Assembly: GCA_002105175.1 (NCBI GenBank)
Contig: MCGE01000037.1
Span: 97,001-161,000 of the forward strand
Source of the DNA: Absidia repens
Lineage: Eukaryota; Mucoromycota; Mucoromycetes; Mucorales; Cunninghamellaceae
DNA: 64,000 bases
Direction of reading: 5' to 3'
Position 1 is the first letter of the stretch, and each line of letters opens with the position of its first letter. The notes under the pieces were generated by a model. The model made no database searches, was not told where the DNA came from, and saw only the letters and a program-made list of their open reading frames with translations. Positions 37,060-49,596 of this stretch are shown piece after piece. A program made the translations under genes and the position numbers.

Positions 37060-37345
37060 TTTTCTTTCACCATTCAACTTCTCTGTGTGGTTATGCTGAA
37101 GTAAGAATAGTGGCAGGACTAGTTTAGAAGAGGTTTCAGCTCAGGGATTACAAGGTCCATGGGGAAACTCTTTCATTTTGGATTCAGGTTTTGGGACCTT
37201 TTTGGAGCCTCCATTAGCTTAGTTTATTGTTAGTCTGTCTCTATATCTGAATAAAATATGTCTCTTTTTACTTACCTCAATGAAAAACGTCTCATTGGTC
37301 TCTCTCTCTCATATCTTTACCAACACCCCTTTAGATCAGTATGAC
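37060..37345 (+). repeat. Dispersed repeat R1, copy B
   Basis: Closest to copy A. It has CACCATTCAACTT, GGCAGGACTAGTTTAGAAG, GGTTTCAGCTCAGGGATTAC, TTTCATTTTGGATTCAGG, TTTTTGGAGCCTCCATTAGC, then TCTGAATAAAATATGTCTC and a T-run, followed by CTCATTGGTCTCTCTCTCTC. No open frame spans it. A CGTTTAAACCCCGC block lies just upstream, at 36,977-36,990. Confidence 0.8.
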
Positions 37346-37702
37346 ATTTGTTATGATTCAATAAACGACATCCGTTTGTATGTTTTCCTGCGTTGCCTTT
37401 ACTCCCTATCTCGAGCTCACAGGCCGAAAAAATCGGACATTAAAATCGACTATGCGAAAAAACAACTCTTACCCAACTCTACTGCTAGTCGATAAGGCGG
37501 GATACAAATTTCTACGATTTCGATCTGTTCATTCCTCGCTTTCATTTCACAACTTCCTTAATTTTTGTACGGCCAACATTGACTTCATTAACGGGGGAGT
37601 ATTCCCCCCCACCACATTCTCACTTGAACATTCATTGCAAAACACTCACTGCATGACATGAATCTCCGACACCATTTCCGCCACCACGCTCATGGTGGTT
37701 AA

Positions 37703-37834
37703 TTTTTTTTTTTTTTTTTTTTTTTGGTTCTTTTCCCATTTTTCAATTTTCTTTACACCCATTTCTTTTTTTTTTTTTTTTTGTTCTTTTCCCATTTTCA
37801 ATTTTCTTTACACCCATTTCTTTTTTTTTTTTTT
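37703..37834. repeat. Tandem repeat of a T-run plus 38-40 bp unit
   Basis: Two units: a T-run followed by a segment reading TTCTTTTCCCATTTTTCAAT and then TTTCTTTACACCCATTTC (37,726-37,765). This is repeated with one T fewer at 37,783-37,820 and closed by a third T-run. The period is about 57 bp. Confidence 0.85.
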
Positions 37835-38179
37835 GCATTAATAGACGACATTATGTTTGACGGTGTTAGTGTTACTGTGTCTGACTTTTTTGCTACTTGG
37901 CTCACAGGCGCTTTTTAATCAACAAGATCCTACACCTTTTGGATTGTAAGACACAATACGATACGAATAGAAAACGACGACTTTGTTGAAAAGCTGAGTG
38001 TACTGACTGTGTATTCTTCTTTCTTTTTCTAGATTGACGGCGGTGTTACTGTGTCTGGCTTTTTGCTTCAGGATATTAGTGTCATTGGTAGCCTCATTAA
38101 ACTGATTTTGGTCTTTTATTTGTACTTGAATTGGGGTCATTTTGAAAAATGGAATACAATCGTAATCGGGAAACACTGC

Positions 38180-38460
38180 CAGTTTTGATCAAAGATTTTG
38201 GACCATCATCGGATTAGCCTTGGAATTTGCATTAGGTGGAATTTTGGAAATGCAATCGAAATGCCATTGGAAACTTTGAATTTGGGTTCATGATTTCCAT
38301 TGTCTATTAGATTAGCCATTATTTTACAATAGTGTCATAATTTTAGCTTCTCATGGTTATCCATATCTCAAATAAAAATGTGTTGTCTTTTTATCATCAT
38401 TAATAAATTTTCTTTGTCTCGTTGAATGTGGCTGCTTTACATATGAGTAAAGTCTGTCGT
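38180..38460 (+). repeat. R1-like repeat, copy G (diverged)
   Basis: Shares with the 52-kb and 53.5-kb units the order TTAGATTAGC, ACAATAGTGTCATAATTTTAGC, an AATAAAAATGTGTTGTC block with T-run, and a CTCGTTGAATGTGGCTGCTT block. It is more diverged than copies A and B. Confidence 0.55.
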
Positions 38461-39203
38461 GTTGATGTGGGTTTGTGGGTATTTATGCGTATGAAAAAAA
38501 GAAAGGAAGAAGACAGAACACAGTATATTTTTGTTGTCTATCTCCTCTTCTATTTCGCACTTCGATAGGCTATCTCAGGTAGCAATTATTGTTAATATTA
38601 ATGCTAATCACTCCGGGGCGAGATCAAGTACTGGTGACTCAAAAGGAAAAAAAGAATTGACGGGCGATATTGAGATGACAATGTGAGTGCAACGATATTT
38701 CAATGTCTTAATGTCAAGGAGGTGAAGATGTCATTTGAATGTAAAAAGAAACCACTCATTATTTTTTATTTTTCGTCTTCATTTCACATTATATAGAGTA
38801 GCAATGGTGGAGATATTATTTAATTTATAAAATGCTATTACAGTTGTCCTAAGAGTTTTGGTTCTGGTGACTGATATGGAAAAGAAAAATAAATAGTGCA
38901 TGCCCTTGCCCTATCAATAATAATATCAAGTGCTATCTAATCCCTGTTTTTAGCATCATCTTCATCTGATTTTACTAATGTTATAAAATTGACGTTTAGT
39001 TCCGCCCATTATCGCATCCCAAACATTATTCCCATACTTTCCCATTTTCTATCATAATTTATAATTTACGATTGTCAGAAGAATTCCAAAAACAAATTGT
39101 GATATTGAAAAAAACCCGGATAAAATGTTTATTCAATGATTGTATAAAATGGGGATCACAAACTACACTAAGCCACTATACTAAAGTGTAAAGATACTAA
39201 CAT

Positions 39204-39478
39204 CTACATAAGTATGCAATCAGTACTATGTCTTCCAACATAGCGATTACGAAGATCAGTGTTACCATATAGTTGAATCACGTTTTCCCTGTTGCCAAGC
39301 ACTTCTTCATGTTGTTGTCTTGTGAATGAATTTCGATTCGTCAAACGTGCCATAGCATCCAATTGTCCTTTTCGCGCGGCTCGCTGATAGCATTCCACAG
39401 AGTATGGATAATTTCTTGGAACACCCCATCCAATTTCATAGTACCATCTATTCAAAGTTGATACGCACCACGACCACC

Positions 39479-39516
<38 letters not shown>

Positions 39517-41531
39517 AATAAAGAAGTAAGAGCTCTATCGTTTATAACTTGAAAATGATACTTATTTGCTATATGTTCATCTACTTACCCGAGTAAATAA
39601 AGGGCATCAGGCAATTCATCTTCGGCAGCACGTTGACACCAGTAAAAAGATTGGTCCTCATCTTTTGGGGTGGACACCAGCCATCCAGACACATCATTTG
39701 TCAATCGCAAGTGCTCGTCGTTATCGTTTGGGCCATGACAACCACCGTTATAAAGTCGACTCAGACCAAGCATGGACTGTAAATGTTGACCCTTGTTCAC
39801 CGATTCTTGATAAAATTGGAATGCTTTGGACATATTCATCTGAGCACCATAGAGACCATGTTCGTAAATGTGACCCGATCGATTTTTGGCTCCTATATTC
39901 CCCAGATTGGCTGCTTGTTCCATGTAGCGCTGCACGTTGGTCACACCGCCATAAGTTTGCAGTAGTTCACTTTTGGAAAGGGAGGAAGAGTCAGAGGATT
40001 TGTTAGTTTTGTCATAATAAATATTCATTTGGGGGGGATGTTACCTTGGTACGGTCAGTTTGGAGTATTTGTCACTAAGAATTAAAGCCAGAACATAGGG
40101 TGGTTCGTGACATTCAGGGGTCGCATGGTTGACTGCTGATATCAAATAATTCATGCCTTTCACAAGGTGTTGATGTTGTCCTAATTCCCCATGCAAGTAA
40201 ATCTTGGCCATTCTCTATTACAAAAAAAAAAAAAAAAAAAAAAAAGTTTTTAGTTCAGTTTCCTATTCCTGCAGAATTGCCCCTCACGCCCCACCCCTTT
40301 TTTTAATACTTGCGTAGATTGCTTGGACACATTTGAGGTCCGCCGATTTTTGGTAAAGACGACATGTTTCTTGAGAAGGGAATTGACCTGTAGCTTCCTG
40401 TCGCACAGCTAACTGATAAGAAGCCTCCGGTACACCTGCTTGGACAGCCACAAGATAATGCCGATCAATTTTGTGTGCCTGCTTTGTGTTCTTGAATCCA
40501 TATTGTTGTGTTTCCATCCATCGTGCTTGCATAAACGCCGCTTCCCCGACGCCCTTTTTGGCAAGTCGCCGAATCCACCGAACGCCTTCTTGTTCCAATG
40601 CTTTTTTCTTTTCTTCAGTCTTCCCGTTGATGGTAATGCTTGCTGTTGGTTGAGTCTGATACAGTGCTGCTACTTCAAAAAGATACTTTGCGTATGATAG
40701 CTGGACAGTTTCATCTTGTGTTTTTTCCGCCATTTGACGATACAGTTTGAGCGCGTCCGGATGGTTCGTAAGGCTGTAAGATGCACGATTGTACTTTGAT
40801 CGATGAGCTCGATTGCCAATGCTGCTTGTGGTGGTAGGGATCATGGGTGACTTGGTCGAAGAGGAGGCTGAGCTTACATTGTCGCTGATGGTGTCTTTAG
40901 TGCTGAGCCTTTTGCTACTGAAATCTACAGTGGTGATGCCTCCCACGTAATCAATTACAGTTGGTGGTTCATGTGGCGGTGTGGTAGCTGGGCTGATTTG
41001 GTGTTTTTCATTTGTGGCTGTGATTAGAGGTTCAACGATACAAGCACTTGAGGACTGTTGTTGAAGACCCGACGTTTCTTGTATGGTGTGGAAGGTATTA
41101 TTGTGGTGGGAGCGCTTGGTCGTCAAAGAGGAAAAATCGCTTTCCAAAGTTTTTGATTGTCGTCTCGGAAGCTGCAATGACCTTGAGTTCACGTCATATT
41201 TCGTCGAGTTTATTGTTTGCTGTTGCTGTTGTTTTTCTTGTTGGATCCCCGCTTTCGTCGATATGGTGGAGCCATGGGTTTTTGATTCGGTGATGTCCAT
41301 GTTACTTTTTACTTGAGATGGCTTGGATACAGTTGTTGCATTATCACATCTCAGATTGTCAGGATTCGCGATTTGAAACTGAAGTAGTGGTTGATCGGTG
41401 TCGTCGTCAGAGTCGTAAGAAGTCTCATGTACAGGGTCATGACCATTGGTTGATTTCGGTGTCGCAGGTATTAATAAAGCAGCACTATCGGCTACAATAT
41501 GTGAGCTGGTATTGTAGCAGTAAACAGACAT
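39204..41531 (-). CDS. Chs4/Skt5-like Sel1-repeat protein (chitin synthase activator family)
   Basis: Four exons, complement(39204..39447, 39589..39969, 40045..40212, 40288..41531), give 678 aa in frame. The N-terminal 240 residues are polar, with a Gln run. The Sel1-type helical repeats then start near LTNHPDALKLYRQMAEKTQD and VQLSYAKYLFEVA, continue with GVRWIRRLAKKGVGEAAFMQ and HYLVAVQAGVPEASYQLAV, and run to the C-terminus (YMEQAANLGNIGAKNRSGHI; CYQRAARKGQLDAMARL). Chs4/Skt5 proteins activate and localise chitin synthase at septa and buds. The C-terminus lacks an obvious CaaX box, which yeast Chs4 has. The exon 1/2 junction uses the only GT-AG pair that keeps frame and leaves an unusual Lys/Gly insertion, so that junction is less certain. 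Confidence 0.8.
39480..39514. repeat. Run of 35 A in a Chs4-like intron
   Basis: The homopolymer is a T-run in the sense direction and lies in the third intron (39,448-39,588) of the Chs4-like gene. Confidence 0.9.
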
Positions 41532-43332
41532 CTTTGTACAAAAAAATAAAGAAAACAAAGGAATAAAAAAGTGAAAGAATAAGGCGTTGAGACGATGTGA
41601 TGAAGTTTGAAAGTCCGGTGGCTAGACTCTTTTTTTCTGATGTCTATGATTTGCAATTAAAGAATTTGAAGTTGTAGTCTATTGTACATGATATCATGGC
41701 GCTCAATAATTAAGTCTTAGAATAACATTCATTGAGAAAGAAACATGATATAGTCGCCATGTTTCAATTTACATCTGCCACCACACAAAGTATGTTTACA
41801 TGCTGTTTGTGATGAACAGGCCTGGATCCACTAATATCAATCATATTAAATCGGTATCAGGTTCCGAATAAAAATAAACAAAGGAAAACAACTTTCCCTC
41901 AACTACAGTGTTTTAAGTTTCAATTAAGACGAAGTACAATTTTTTATGGACGATGGAAACTGAAAATTAAGACGACATCTACATATTTTTGAGACGCCTG
42001 TAATGATTTTTGGAACGATGCAGAATAAAATTAAAACGGTAGACGGGTTTATTTTTAGACGCTCTGAAAAAAAAAAAAAAAAAAAAAAAAGATTGAGATG
42101 CATTCAAGAAATTGGGATGGGCAGCTGCAAACCTACCCCCAGGAATTTATATTAGCCATCATGTATTTAGGTGATTCCAAATCATGTTGTCCTAGTAGAA
42201 ACGCGAATGGTGGGTACTGGAATGAACTCAGTAACAATATATTTTTAGCTGCAAAAACTCCCATGAAATTTGATGCTATTATTCTGACGATCATTTTGTT
42301 ATTGGTTCACATAGTACTCCATCCATCGTCCCAATTTTATTATACCACCGTCTTAATTTATTCTACCCTCTTCTCAGTTTAAAGTTAATAAACTATAGAA
42401 AAATAGTTTTACCGAGGCCACAGGCCATATACCCCTGAGCGGACTTCAAACTGCGACTGTTGTAAAAAAAAAAAAAAATCGGGTGAGCCACTGAAGTGTA
42501 TTGTAAGTTTGCTGCATGAATTGTATGTACAAGATGTTTAATCAACCCCTTTGAACTAAAATTAAGCGCTCATATATTTGCTCACGCTAAAGTTACTTTA
42601 TAAAACAAATGAGGCCAATTCGCATTATGGTTCAACTTTTGACTCCTGCATTGATCTTTTTTCTCCTGATGACTCAATAGGCAACAACTTTGTCGTTAGT
42701 ATTAACCATTATTTCTTTTGATCTGATACATTATAGTTCATACGCTTTAGAATGAAACTGGGCTAAATTTGGTTGATATTGGATTTTTATTTCCAGTTGG
42801 TCAATTCAAACACAGGACGCTTGCTGTTGTGGTAACACAAAAGTAAATGATATTGTCCTTTAAATAGGGAGGAGGATTCAGGGGAAGAGTTTGTGGTAAT
42901 CGGAAAAGAAAGAAGTGACTTTACTTTTTTTTTTGTATACGCACGTGGCTTTCCGAAATATGCAAATTTGTTTTATATAAAAAAAGCAATGACCAATCAT
43001 CCATCACTTAACATTAATAAACAAATAAAAATAGTTCTATCAGGTCTTGTGTTTGTAGTAAAGGTATCATTTATTTTACAAAATAATAATATAATCATAA
43101 TAATACTAACATGAAGGATGGGAGAGGCCAAAAAGAAAAAAAAAAGAATATAAACAAATTGACAACCCTACTGATAAAGAGGAGGGGCTGTGGAGGACAA
43201 AAATAAACTATAGGGCAGTGATAATGAATAAATAGGTAATTGTATAGCAGGGAGAGTGAAAAATGAATAATAATACGAGAACAAAGATAATATAATAACA
43301 AGAGGGGAAGATAAAACTACAAATAGTCATCA
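41532..43332. other. Intergenic region Chs4-like / C2H2
   Basis: 1.8 kb with the Chs4-like promoter on the left and the C2H2 3' UTR on the right. A 23-nt A-run lies at about 42,067-42,090. A 94-codon frame at 42,098-42,382 has hydrophobic, AT-driven composition and no family signature. No supported gene. Confidence 0.45.
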
Positions 43333-44628
43333 TCAAGCCAAACGGAGCTTTCGTCCAGAACCAACCACTGACGTTGTATGGAGATGAATTTTGGCATGTC
43401 GTCGAAGATTGCTTACCACAGAAAACCGTCGACCACAACCGTCCATAAGACATTTGTATGGTTTCTAATTGTCATTATTAATATACAGTTAGTAACACTT
43501 TCTTTGGGGGAGATGGTTTGTCTTCTTTACCTCGCCAGTATGCGAATGCATGTGGGTAGCCAGTGAGCTAGGTCGGGTAAATCTTTTCACACATACAGTA
43601 CACTTGTATCTTCTTGGGGTAGTAGCAGCAGTTGTCACAGTGTGGGAAGATGACGAGGAGGAGGACGTGGTGGGATTGTTATTTGTTGAGTATCGTTGCT
43701 GATGAGAATAATTATCTGACGACGATGAAGATGAGGAGGGTGACAAATCCAAAGAAGGATGGTGGTAAGATTGATCCATAGATAGACGCTGCTGGGATTG
43801 ATGAAAATAGTCCTTGCTGTTTGTCAAATCAGAATACATTTCGGAGTGTATGGATGGAGTCGATGATGATGCTAAAGCCATTGCGGATGTGCTGTGATAA
43901 GATAAAGGTGGGTCCGAATGATTGTACATTGGGTCATAGTGAATCATGGGAATACAGTTGCATGGAGGCATGTTGTTTGAAATCATGCTGTTCCGATGAT
44001 GAAGAGAGGGACTGCCTGATAACGACCTTGGGGTGCGTGAAGTTGTTCGACCTAAAACATTTTCTTCTTGATGAGAGTGTGTCCATGAAGTATTAGTGTC
44101 GGCAAGCGGTGGTGAGTATAAATCCTGCTTCCACATCATATGCTGTTGAGGAAGGATGATATCAGAGGTGGTGGGCTGAGAAGGTACCTTTATATTTGTT
44201 CCACAGTTTTGCTCAAAGTATGATTCATACATAAAAGTATTGGTGGGTAGCGGTGATGATAATTCATTTCGTTGTTGTCCATTGTCTCTTTTTCTTAGCG
44301 GCGGAGAAGATGATAGGGGTGATAACGATGTATCTAAATCGGTGGAATAAGAACCAAATTGTTCCGAAGATGTATGGGAAGCTGCCAAAGAACCGTATAA
44401 TGGAATGTGATAATAAGGTGGAGAAGACGGAGCAAAACTATCATAAAGACTTTCGGCACCTAAGCTAGGCTTGTTGGTGGTGGTGTCATTATTGTAAGCA
44501 GAGGGATATTCAGAAGAGCTATTTTGTTGATGCTTATGATGCGTAAAGTCCAAGGCACCAAATGCAGCTCCTTTCATGAGTGTAGGTGGAGGCAAAAATT
44601 GAATTGGTCGATTGATTTCAAAAGCCAT
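43333..44628 (-). CDS. C2H2 zinc-finger transcription factor (two C-terminal fingers), second paralogue
   Basis: Two exons, complement(43333..43464, 43531..44628), give 409 aa in frame. About 335 residues of Ser/Pro/His-rich sequence lead to two C2H2 fingers at the C-terminus: CTVCVKRFTRPSSLATHMHS, then HTGEKPYKCLMDGCGRRFSV and VSNLRRHAKIH. The intron falls exactly in the TGEK linker (after residue 366). The finger pair closely resembles that of the gene at 16.4-17.6 kb, so the two are paralogues in finger sequence, though their N-termini are unrelated by eye. No specific orthologue assigned. A 27-nt A-run (T-run in sense) at 44,724-44,750 lies about 100 bp upstream of the ATG. Confidence 0.88.
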
Positions 44629-44722
44629 GGTATCAAATAAAGAATAATAATAATAATAGTGGAAAAGAAAAGTGAGAAATAAAAATGCGCAGATGGAAAA
44701 TTTTATATTGATTAGCGGGATG

Positions 44723-44754
<32 letters not shown>

Positions 44755-45366
44755 CAGGAGGCAAGAAAGGGGGAAGTTCAAGGGACGCATTTGTGGCAAT
44801 TCTCGTTTTTCTTTATGATGAGATAGTGAGGCATTGCTTACTGACTGTAAGGCTACTAATAATCCTGAAGATAGCAGCACACTTATACTTAATATTTGTT
44901 TATTTTCGATGACTCCTTTCTCCTTTTATTCACTCCTTAAATAAAATAAAAAAAGAGAGTATAATGTATTATACATACTGCACGCACTTTGTAAAACTAT
45001 TGACTGTATTAAATTACCTTCGCCTCAGTATCCCTTGTAAATAAAATAAACCTACTATCTTTCCAATTGACAAAAAAAAAAAAAAAGCTACCTCATTTGA
45101 AAAAGTAGGGATAAATGAGATAAGCTTTCATTTTATTTTATTTTCAAGTTTCCATCGATCTTGGATGCATTAGAAGATAATATGTGAAGTGGGTCGTTTC
45201 AACTGCCATACACCTTGGGCGTAAAGAGTATTTGTTTAATCTCCGATTTTTTTTATTTTATTTTTTTTGCTTTTTCTTTTTGTTTTGATTCGGAAAGGGG
45301 CGACCGAAACTCTTTTGTTTATTTCTCTGTCTCTTTTTTCCATCGATCAAAACCCCTTGTCTAACT
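44629..45366. promoter_or_regulatory. Divergent intergenic region C2H2 / POP1
   Basis: 738 bp between the divergent starts of the C2H2 gene and POP1, with long A-runs at about 44,724 and 45,072 and a T-rich leader before POP1. A frame extending the C2H2 ORF upstream passes through the homopolymer and is not credible. Confidence 0.5.
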
Positions 45367-48266
45367 ATGACTCCTCCTGGAACTAAAAGGCAACCTCAAG
45401 AACAATTGACAGGACGTGAAAAACGCATGGGTAACTAGAAATAACAAATAAAAATAAACCAAAGAAAGGATTCATCTCAATTGTAATCTCTTTTCCAGTC
45501 AAAAATCGCGACGCTCGTCGTATTGAAGCTACCACCTCAAATGGTAAGTAATATATATATTGTCATATTATTATCTACTAACTTCTTTGAATATTATTTG
45601 TAGATCAAGTACTGAAGCAAGGAACTCCCCTTACCGCTCAACAACACGCTAACGCCCGACTGGATCAGATCAACACCTTACAAACGTCCATTAAGAACGC
45701 CAGGTAAGGCTGATCATGTTCGTGCTCCTTTACATTTATTTATCTATTTATTTTATCGTTACTTTCAGTTATGCTGTTAACGTACTGGCGTTCCAATCGG
45801 TACCAAGGGATCTCCGACGTCGAACGGCAAGTCATGATGCTCGTCGTTTGCCGCAAAAACTTCGTGAACGGGCTGCCAAAGAAGTAAGTAGAAATATGCA
45901 ACGTGGTTGCTACATGGTTTTTTATTCTCTAACACTTTGGAAATTGTTTGTATATAGATAGCGAAAGCTCCGCCTGTGAAAAGAAAACCTCGACGATGCA
46001 TGCGGAATCCTAGACCAAAATCAATCAAGGATGAATATCTTAGAAGACAACGTAAGATACTGTTGATGATGTGAAAGGAAATGAAACGACTGTATTCTAA
46101 CGTTTTATTACGCTGATGGTGATGGTCATTAGGGAATAAGAAATGGCTCGAAACGCATATTTGGCATACAAAACGCATGAAGATGATGGATATATGGGGT
46201 TATCGTCTGGTAAGACAACGTTAAATAGCGTTCATTTGGCATTAATATCTGATACGGCTAATTTTACATTAGGCACTACACCCGAATGTCAAAGCAGAAA
46301 GACCATGCTATCGGGCATTTTCCCACCTGTCTCTTCTACACGATGCGTCTTATTATGGCTGTTTGGAATGGAAAGGAAATCTTCAATCAATTGTATCTAT
46401 CCTTGAACAGTTTATGGATCCTTTTATGCCATCAGTTGGAAGTGTACGGTAAGAATGATATCCTACAAAAGTAACATTGTGTGGATTCGTTTGGTAGTAA
46501 CTACAATTTACCATTACTTTTCATATTCGTTTACTAGATATATCAAAGGGCAACGAATCGGACATGGCCTACTTTATCATTCATATCCAACCCGCTTTTT
46601 TTGTCCAGTGACCTTCTTATGGCGATATCATGAAATGCAGCAAGACCAATCACAGCTTTGGATGTGGATCCACCCATCTGTCTTTCCTAGCGTTTTATCT
46701 CATTTTCAAAATGTTGTGAAAGATATACAAGGTAGACTACATCAGAAAAAATTGTATTATCTCTCCACATATATCTCATAATCCATGTTTTTAATAGATA
46801 TTGAATTGCTGGACCTACGAAACAAGCTAGTCCGATTTGACTTTACTGGTCCAAGATCAACGGCATTACTACAGTCTATTTTGGATCCTGTGGATGAAAA
46901 TTCAAACAACGGTCGTCTTTGGCGCAATCTATCACAACTAAGATCATCTTCTTCCCTACCTTGTGGCTCTGTCCTCGGCTTCACTGTCAAGGACCCTCGG
47001 CTAATGTAAGTCAACTGAAGGATAGACTGGAATATATTATTTAAAAGCCAGTTCTGGACTCTCATGTATATGCTTTTGTATTTCTAACTTAGGTTTCCTC
47101 AAAAGGTACCTCCACGAATCAATACTGTAGATCTGTCGCATACTTCTCGAATTCAAGATCTTTGTGCAAATTGGCCCTCGAGTGCTGCCTTGACTGACAT
47201 TTGGGACCGGCATCTTTGTGACAGCATACACAGCAACAGACCATCTGATCACTCTCTCTTCTTACGCCGACAGGATCTTCAAAAGGGCCACACAGCAACA
47301 ACATCACCAGTTCCTTTGCCATTTACCCAGTCCGACTCCTGTATACCTATCCTACTTGTACAGCGCGGATCACCATCATCAGTGCAATCGAACCTCAATA
47401 GCAACATGAAGGAATTTAGCGAAGGGTGGTCATTGATACTTCCTCGTGGTTGGGGAATGGCGTTTTGGAAATCATTTATATTTGCTGGGGCAAGAACAAG
47501 TGGAGTACGCGACATTCGAGCCATGCATTTTGAAGCTGGTCTTGCCTCTTTCCCTTACGACTACCCCGGGACTCCCGTCTGGGAAGATTTACGTCAGTCC
47601 TATAAACAACAAGCAGCTCAAGTATGGGAAAAACGACCTCCAGCAAAACGGGCGAATTATGATGTACTGGGTGTGTCTCATCCATTTGAAGCTGCCTTTG
47701 AAACTTTAGTGGATCCTGCCTCATCAACAAACTATTGGGTCATCCAAGAAAAGCAACTTCTCCTTCATGCGCTATCATCTCTAGCAGCAACAGCGACAGT
47801 AGTGGATCTTACAGCAGCTCTCCAGCGTCGTCAGATACTTACTGATGTTGATACGGTTAACAAAACCTGGGGTGCGGCTTTGGTAAAGGTACGACTTGTG
47901 TTAACGGAAAAAGGCAAGCCCGTCCAAAACGCAACGATTCACGCAACGAACAGGAAAGACATTACATCATCTCCCTTTGGCTATATGACAACTGCTGGAT
48001 TTTCTCTGACGCTTGGATGTGGCGCCGGTACAGGTGCTTGTACATTAGATGGTATACAAAGGCTTATCAAAGGGCAATCGACTAGTGATGATATTACTAC
48101 TATGTAAGTGGAAACGTTCAAAATTTTGAAAAAATACACAGCTAATCATTTTCTTTTCAATAGTCACAAACAAAAAAAAAGTCAGGCTCTCCCTCAGCTA
48201 TCCGTGTTTATCAAGAACCCTTCTAGCGACAAGTATCGATCTGCCCTCCTATCTATGATCATTTAG
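45367..48266 (+). CDS. POP1: RNase P/MRP protein subunit POP1
   Basis: Eleven exons: 45367..45430, 45499..45543, 45604..45703, 45769..45883, 45958..46051, 46133..46209, 46273..46448, 46538..46731, 46798..47005, 47093..48103, 48164..48266. The product is 728 aa in frame. The POP1 N-terminal domain is clear: AFQSVPRDLRRRTASHDARR followed by LPQKLRERA, then KKWLETHIWHTKRMKMMDIW with GYRL, and HDASYYGCLEW. The POPLD domain contains WSLILPRGWGMAFWKSFIFA, GARTSGVRDI, FPYDYPGTP. The C-terminus closes with PFGYMTTAGFSLTLGCGAG and SDKYRSALLSMII. POP1 is the large core protein of RNase P and MRP, which mature pre-tRNA and pre-rRNA. It is short of the yeast protein (875 aa) because the linkers are compact. 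Confidence 0.95.
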
Positions 48267-49204
48267 TTTAGATATATATATCATCATCATTAGCCTCTCT
48301 TAGTGCCTCCTCCTTCCCCCTTCATTTAGTCAATTTTTCACTTCTGCATAGAAAATAAAATCAATTTTCACGTTTATCGATTTACTTTTAGAACTTTGTT
48401 TTACCTAATCTTTTTTATCGCTCCTTTTTTTTTTGGGAAGTAAACAAGTTTTAATTCTCCATGACTATACTATCAAACAACCACATGTCTTTTAAACACT
48501 ATAGGGGCTCTATTGTGCTAGCAAATGAACTATCCTTTATAATTGCCATTATTGTTTATCAGTTGTTATCGTGATCATCAACAAAGTCAAGTAAAAAACA
48601 GAAGCACACATACTTGATTTCATTTGCCTTGTTCTAGAGTCATTCGTGTAACGCCGTTTATCTATATCATGCAATGTCTTATTTCAGTTAATATCACTAT
48701 TGATGTTAACTACTTCTTTTGGTCATGTTTTTTTCTTGCTCACCAGACCTCTTTTAAAATAGTATAAATATTTACCCCCTCTCCTCGCACAATGCTTTAT
48801 TACTATTATTATTATCATTCTAAAATAAACCCACGAAGGCTTTTATATCCACTGAGTCCGCTTTTTGTTTTATTTCTATTATAACAAAGGTTTTTTTATC
48901 AAAGTTTTTTTTTTTTTTTTTTTTTTTTTTTTGTCAAGCCTTATTTGTTTTTATTATTGCCCATTAATAGAAATAATTACCCCTGACCGGTATTTAAATC
49001 ATATTCTTATCTATTTCATCACAAACGGTTAGATCTAAACCGGAAGATTCTGATGCTCACTTACAAAAAATATAGAAAAACAACCCAAGTTACCACACTA
49101 TAATAATAATAAAATTCTACAAAAGCAAACCGAAGTTACAAGCGTATACACAAACATAAACGTTTAAACCCCGCAAAATGACTATATTGTGCAAAAAAAG
49201 AGAT
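48267..49204. other. POP1 3' region and spacer before tRNA-Arg
   Basis: AT-rich, with AATAAAATC at about 48,354 ending POP1 and a T-run at about 48,905-48,932. A CGTTTAAACCCCGC motif (49,161-49,174) lies 31 bp from the tRNA gene. No coding feature. Confidence 0.5.
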
Positions 49205-49277
49205 GAGACTACCAGGGGTCGAACCTGGAATCTCCTGATTCGTAGTCAGACGCCTTGTCCAATTGGGCCATAGTCCC
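49205..49277 (-). tRNA. tRNA-Arg(ACG)
   Basis: 73 nt on the minus strand without intron. The acceptor stem GGGACTA/TAGTCTC pairs (one G-U). The anticodon loop CTACGAA gives anticodon ACG. The T arm is CCAGG-TTCGACC-CCTGG with the TTCGA B-box core. The D-arm contains TGGCCCAATTGG. The discriminator and CCA are not encoded, as expected in eukaryotes. An identical gene lies at 56,492-56,564; about 45 bp of the 3' flank is also conserved. Confidence 0.95.
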
Positions 49278-49563
49278 TCTTATGAAGAGGTGACTGAAAA
49301 GAAATATATAGTTTACAGATTCGCGGAGATACAATTGTATTCGGCCCGTATAATATTCGACGGTGACTGGCTCTGCACTTTTGGACGGCGGGTTTCGTTC
49401 ATTTTTCTTTTCCCCTTTGCCCTCCCACTTTCCCCCATTCATCCGTTTTTGACTTTGTCTCGGTTCCCATCTTTTATCTTATATTCATTTCTTACATTAA
49501 ATCAGTTCCCTCCTTTTCCCCTTCTTTCTGTTACTTATTTTATTTGCATTGAAGTTCCCATTA

Positions 49564-49596
<33 letters not shown>

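Larger units (their letters stand above)
36577..39203. other. Repeat-rich intergenic region
   Basis: About 2.6 kb without an intact gene. It starts with the SDR 3' UTR (AATAAAAATTG at about 36,679). It then holds R1 copy B, a tandem T-rich repeat (37,703-37,834), two similar short stretches at about 37,861-37,915 and 38,038-38,090, R1-like copy G, and AT-rich DNA up to the Chs4-like gene. Confidence 0.5.

Noticed and set aside
42098..42382. 94-codon frame with ATG after an A-run
   Set aside because: No family signature, biased composition; kept only as a note in the intergenic entry.
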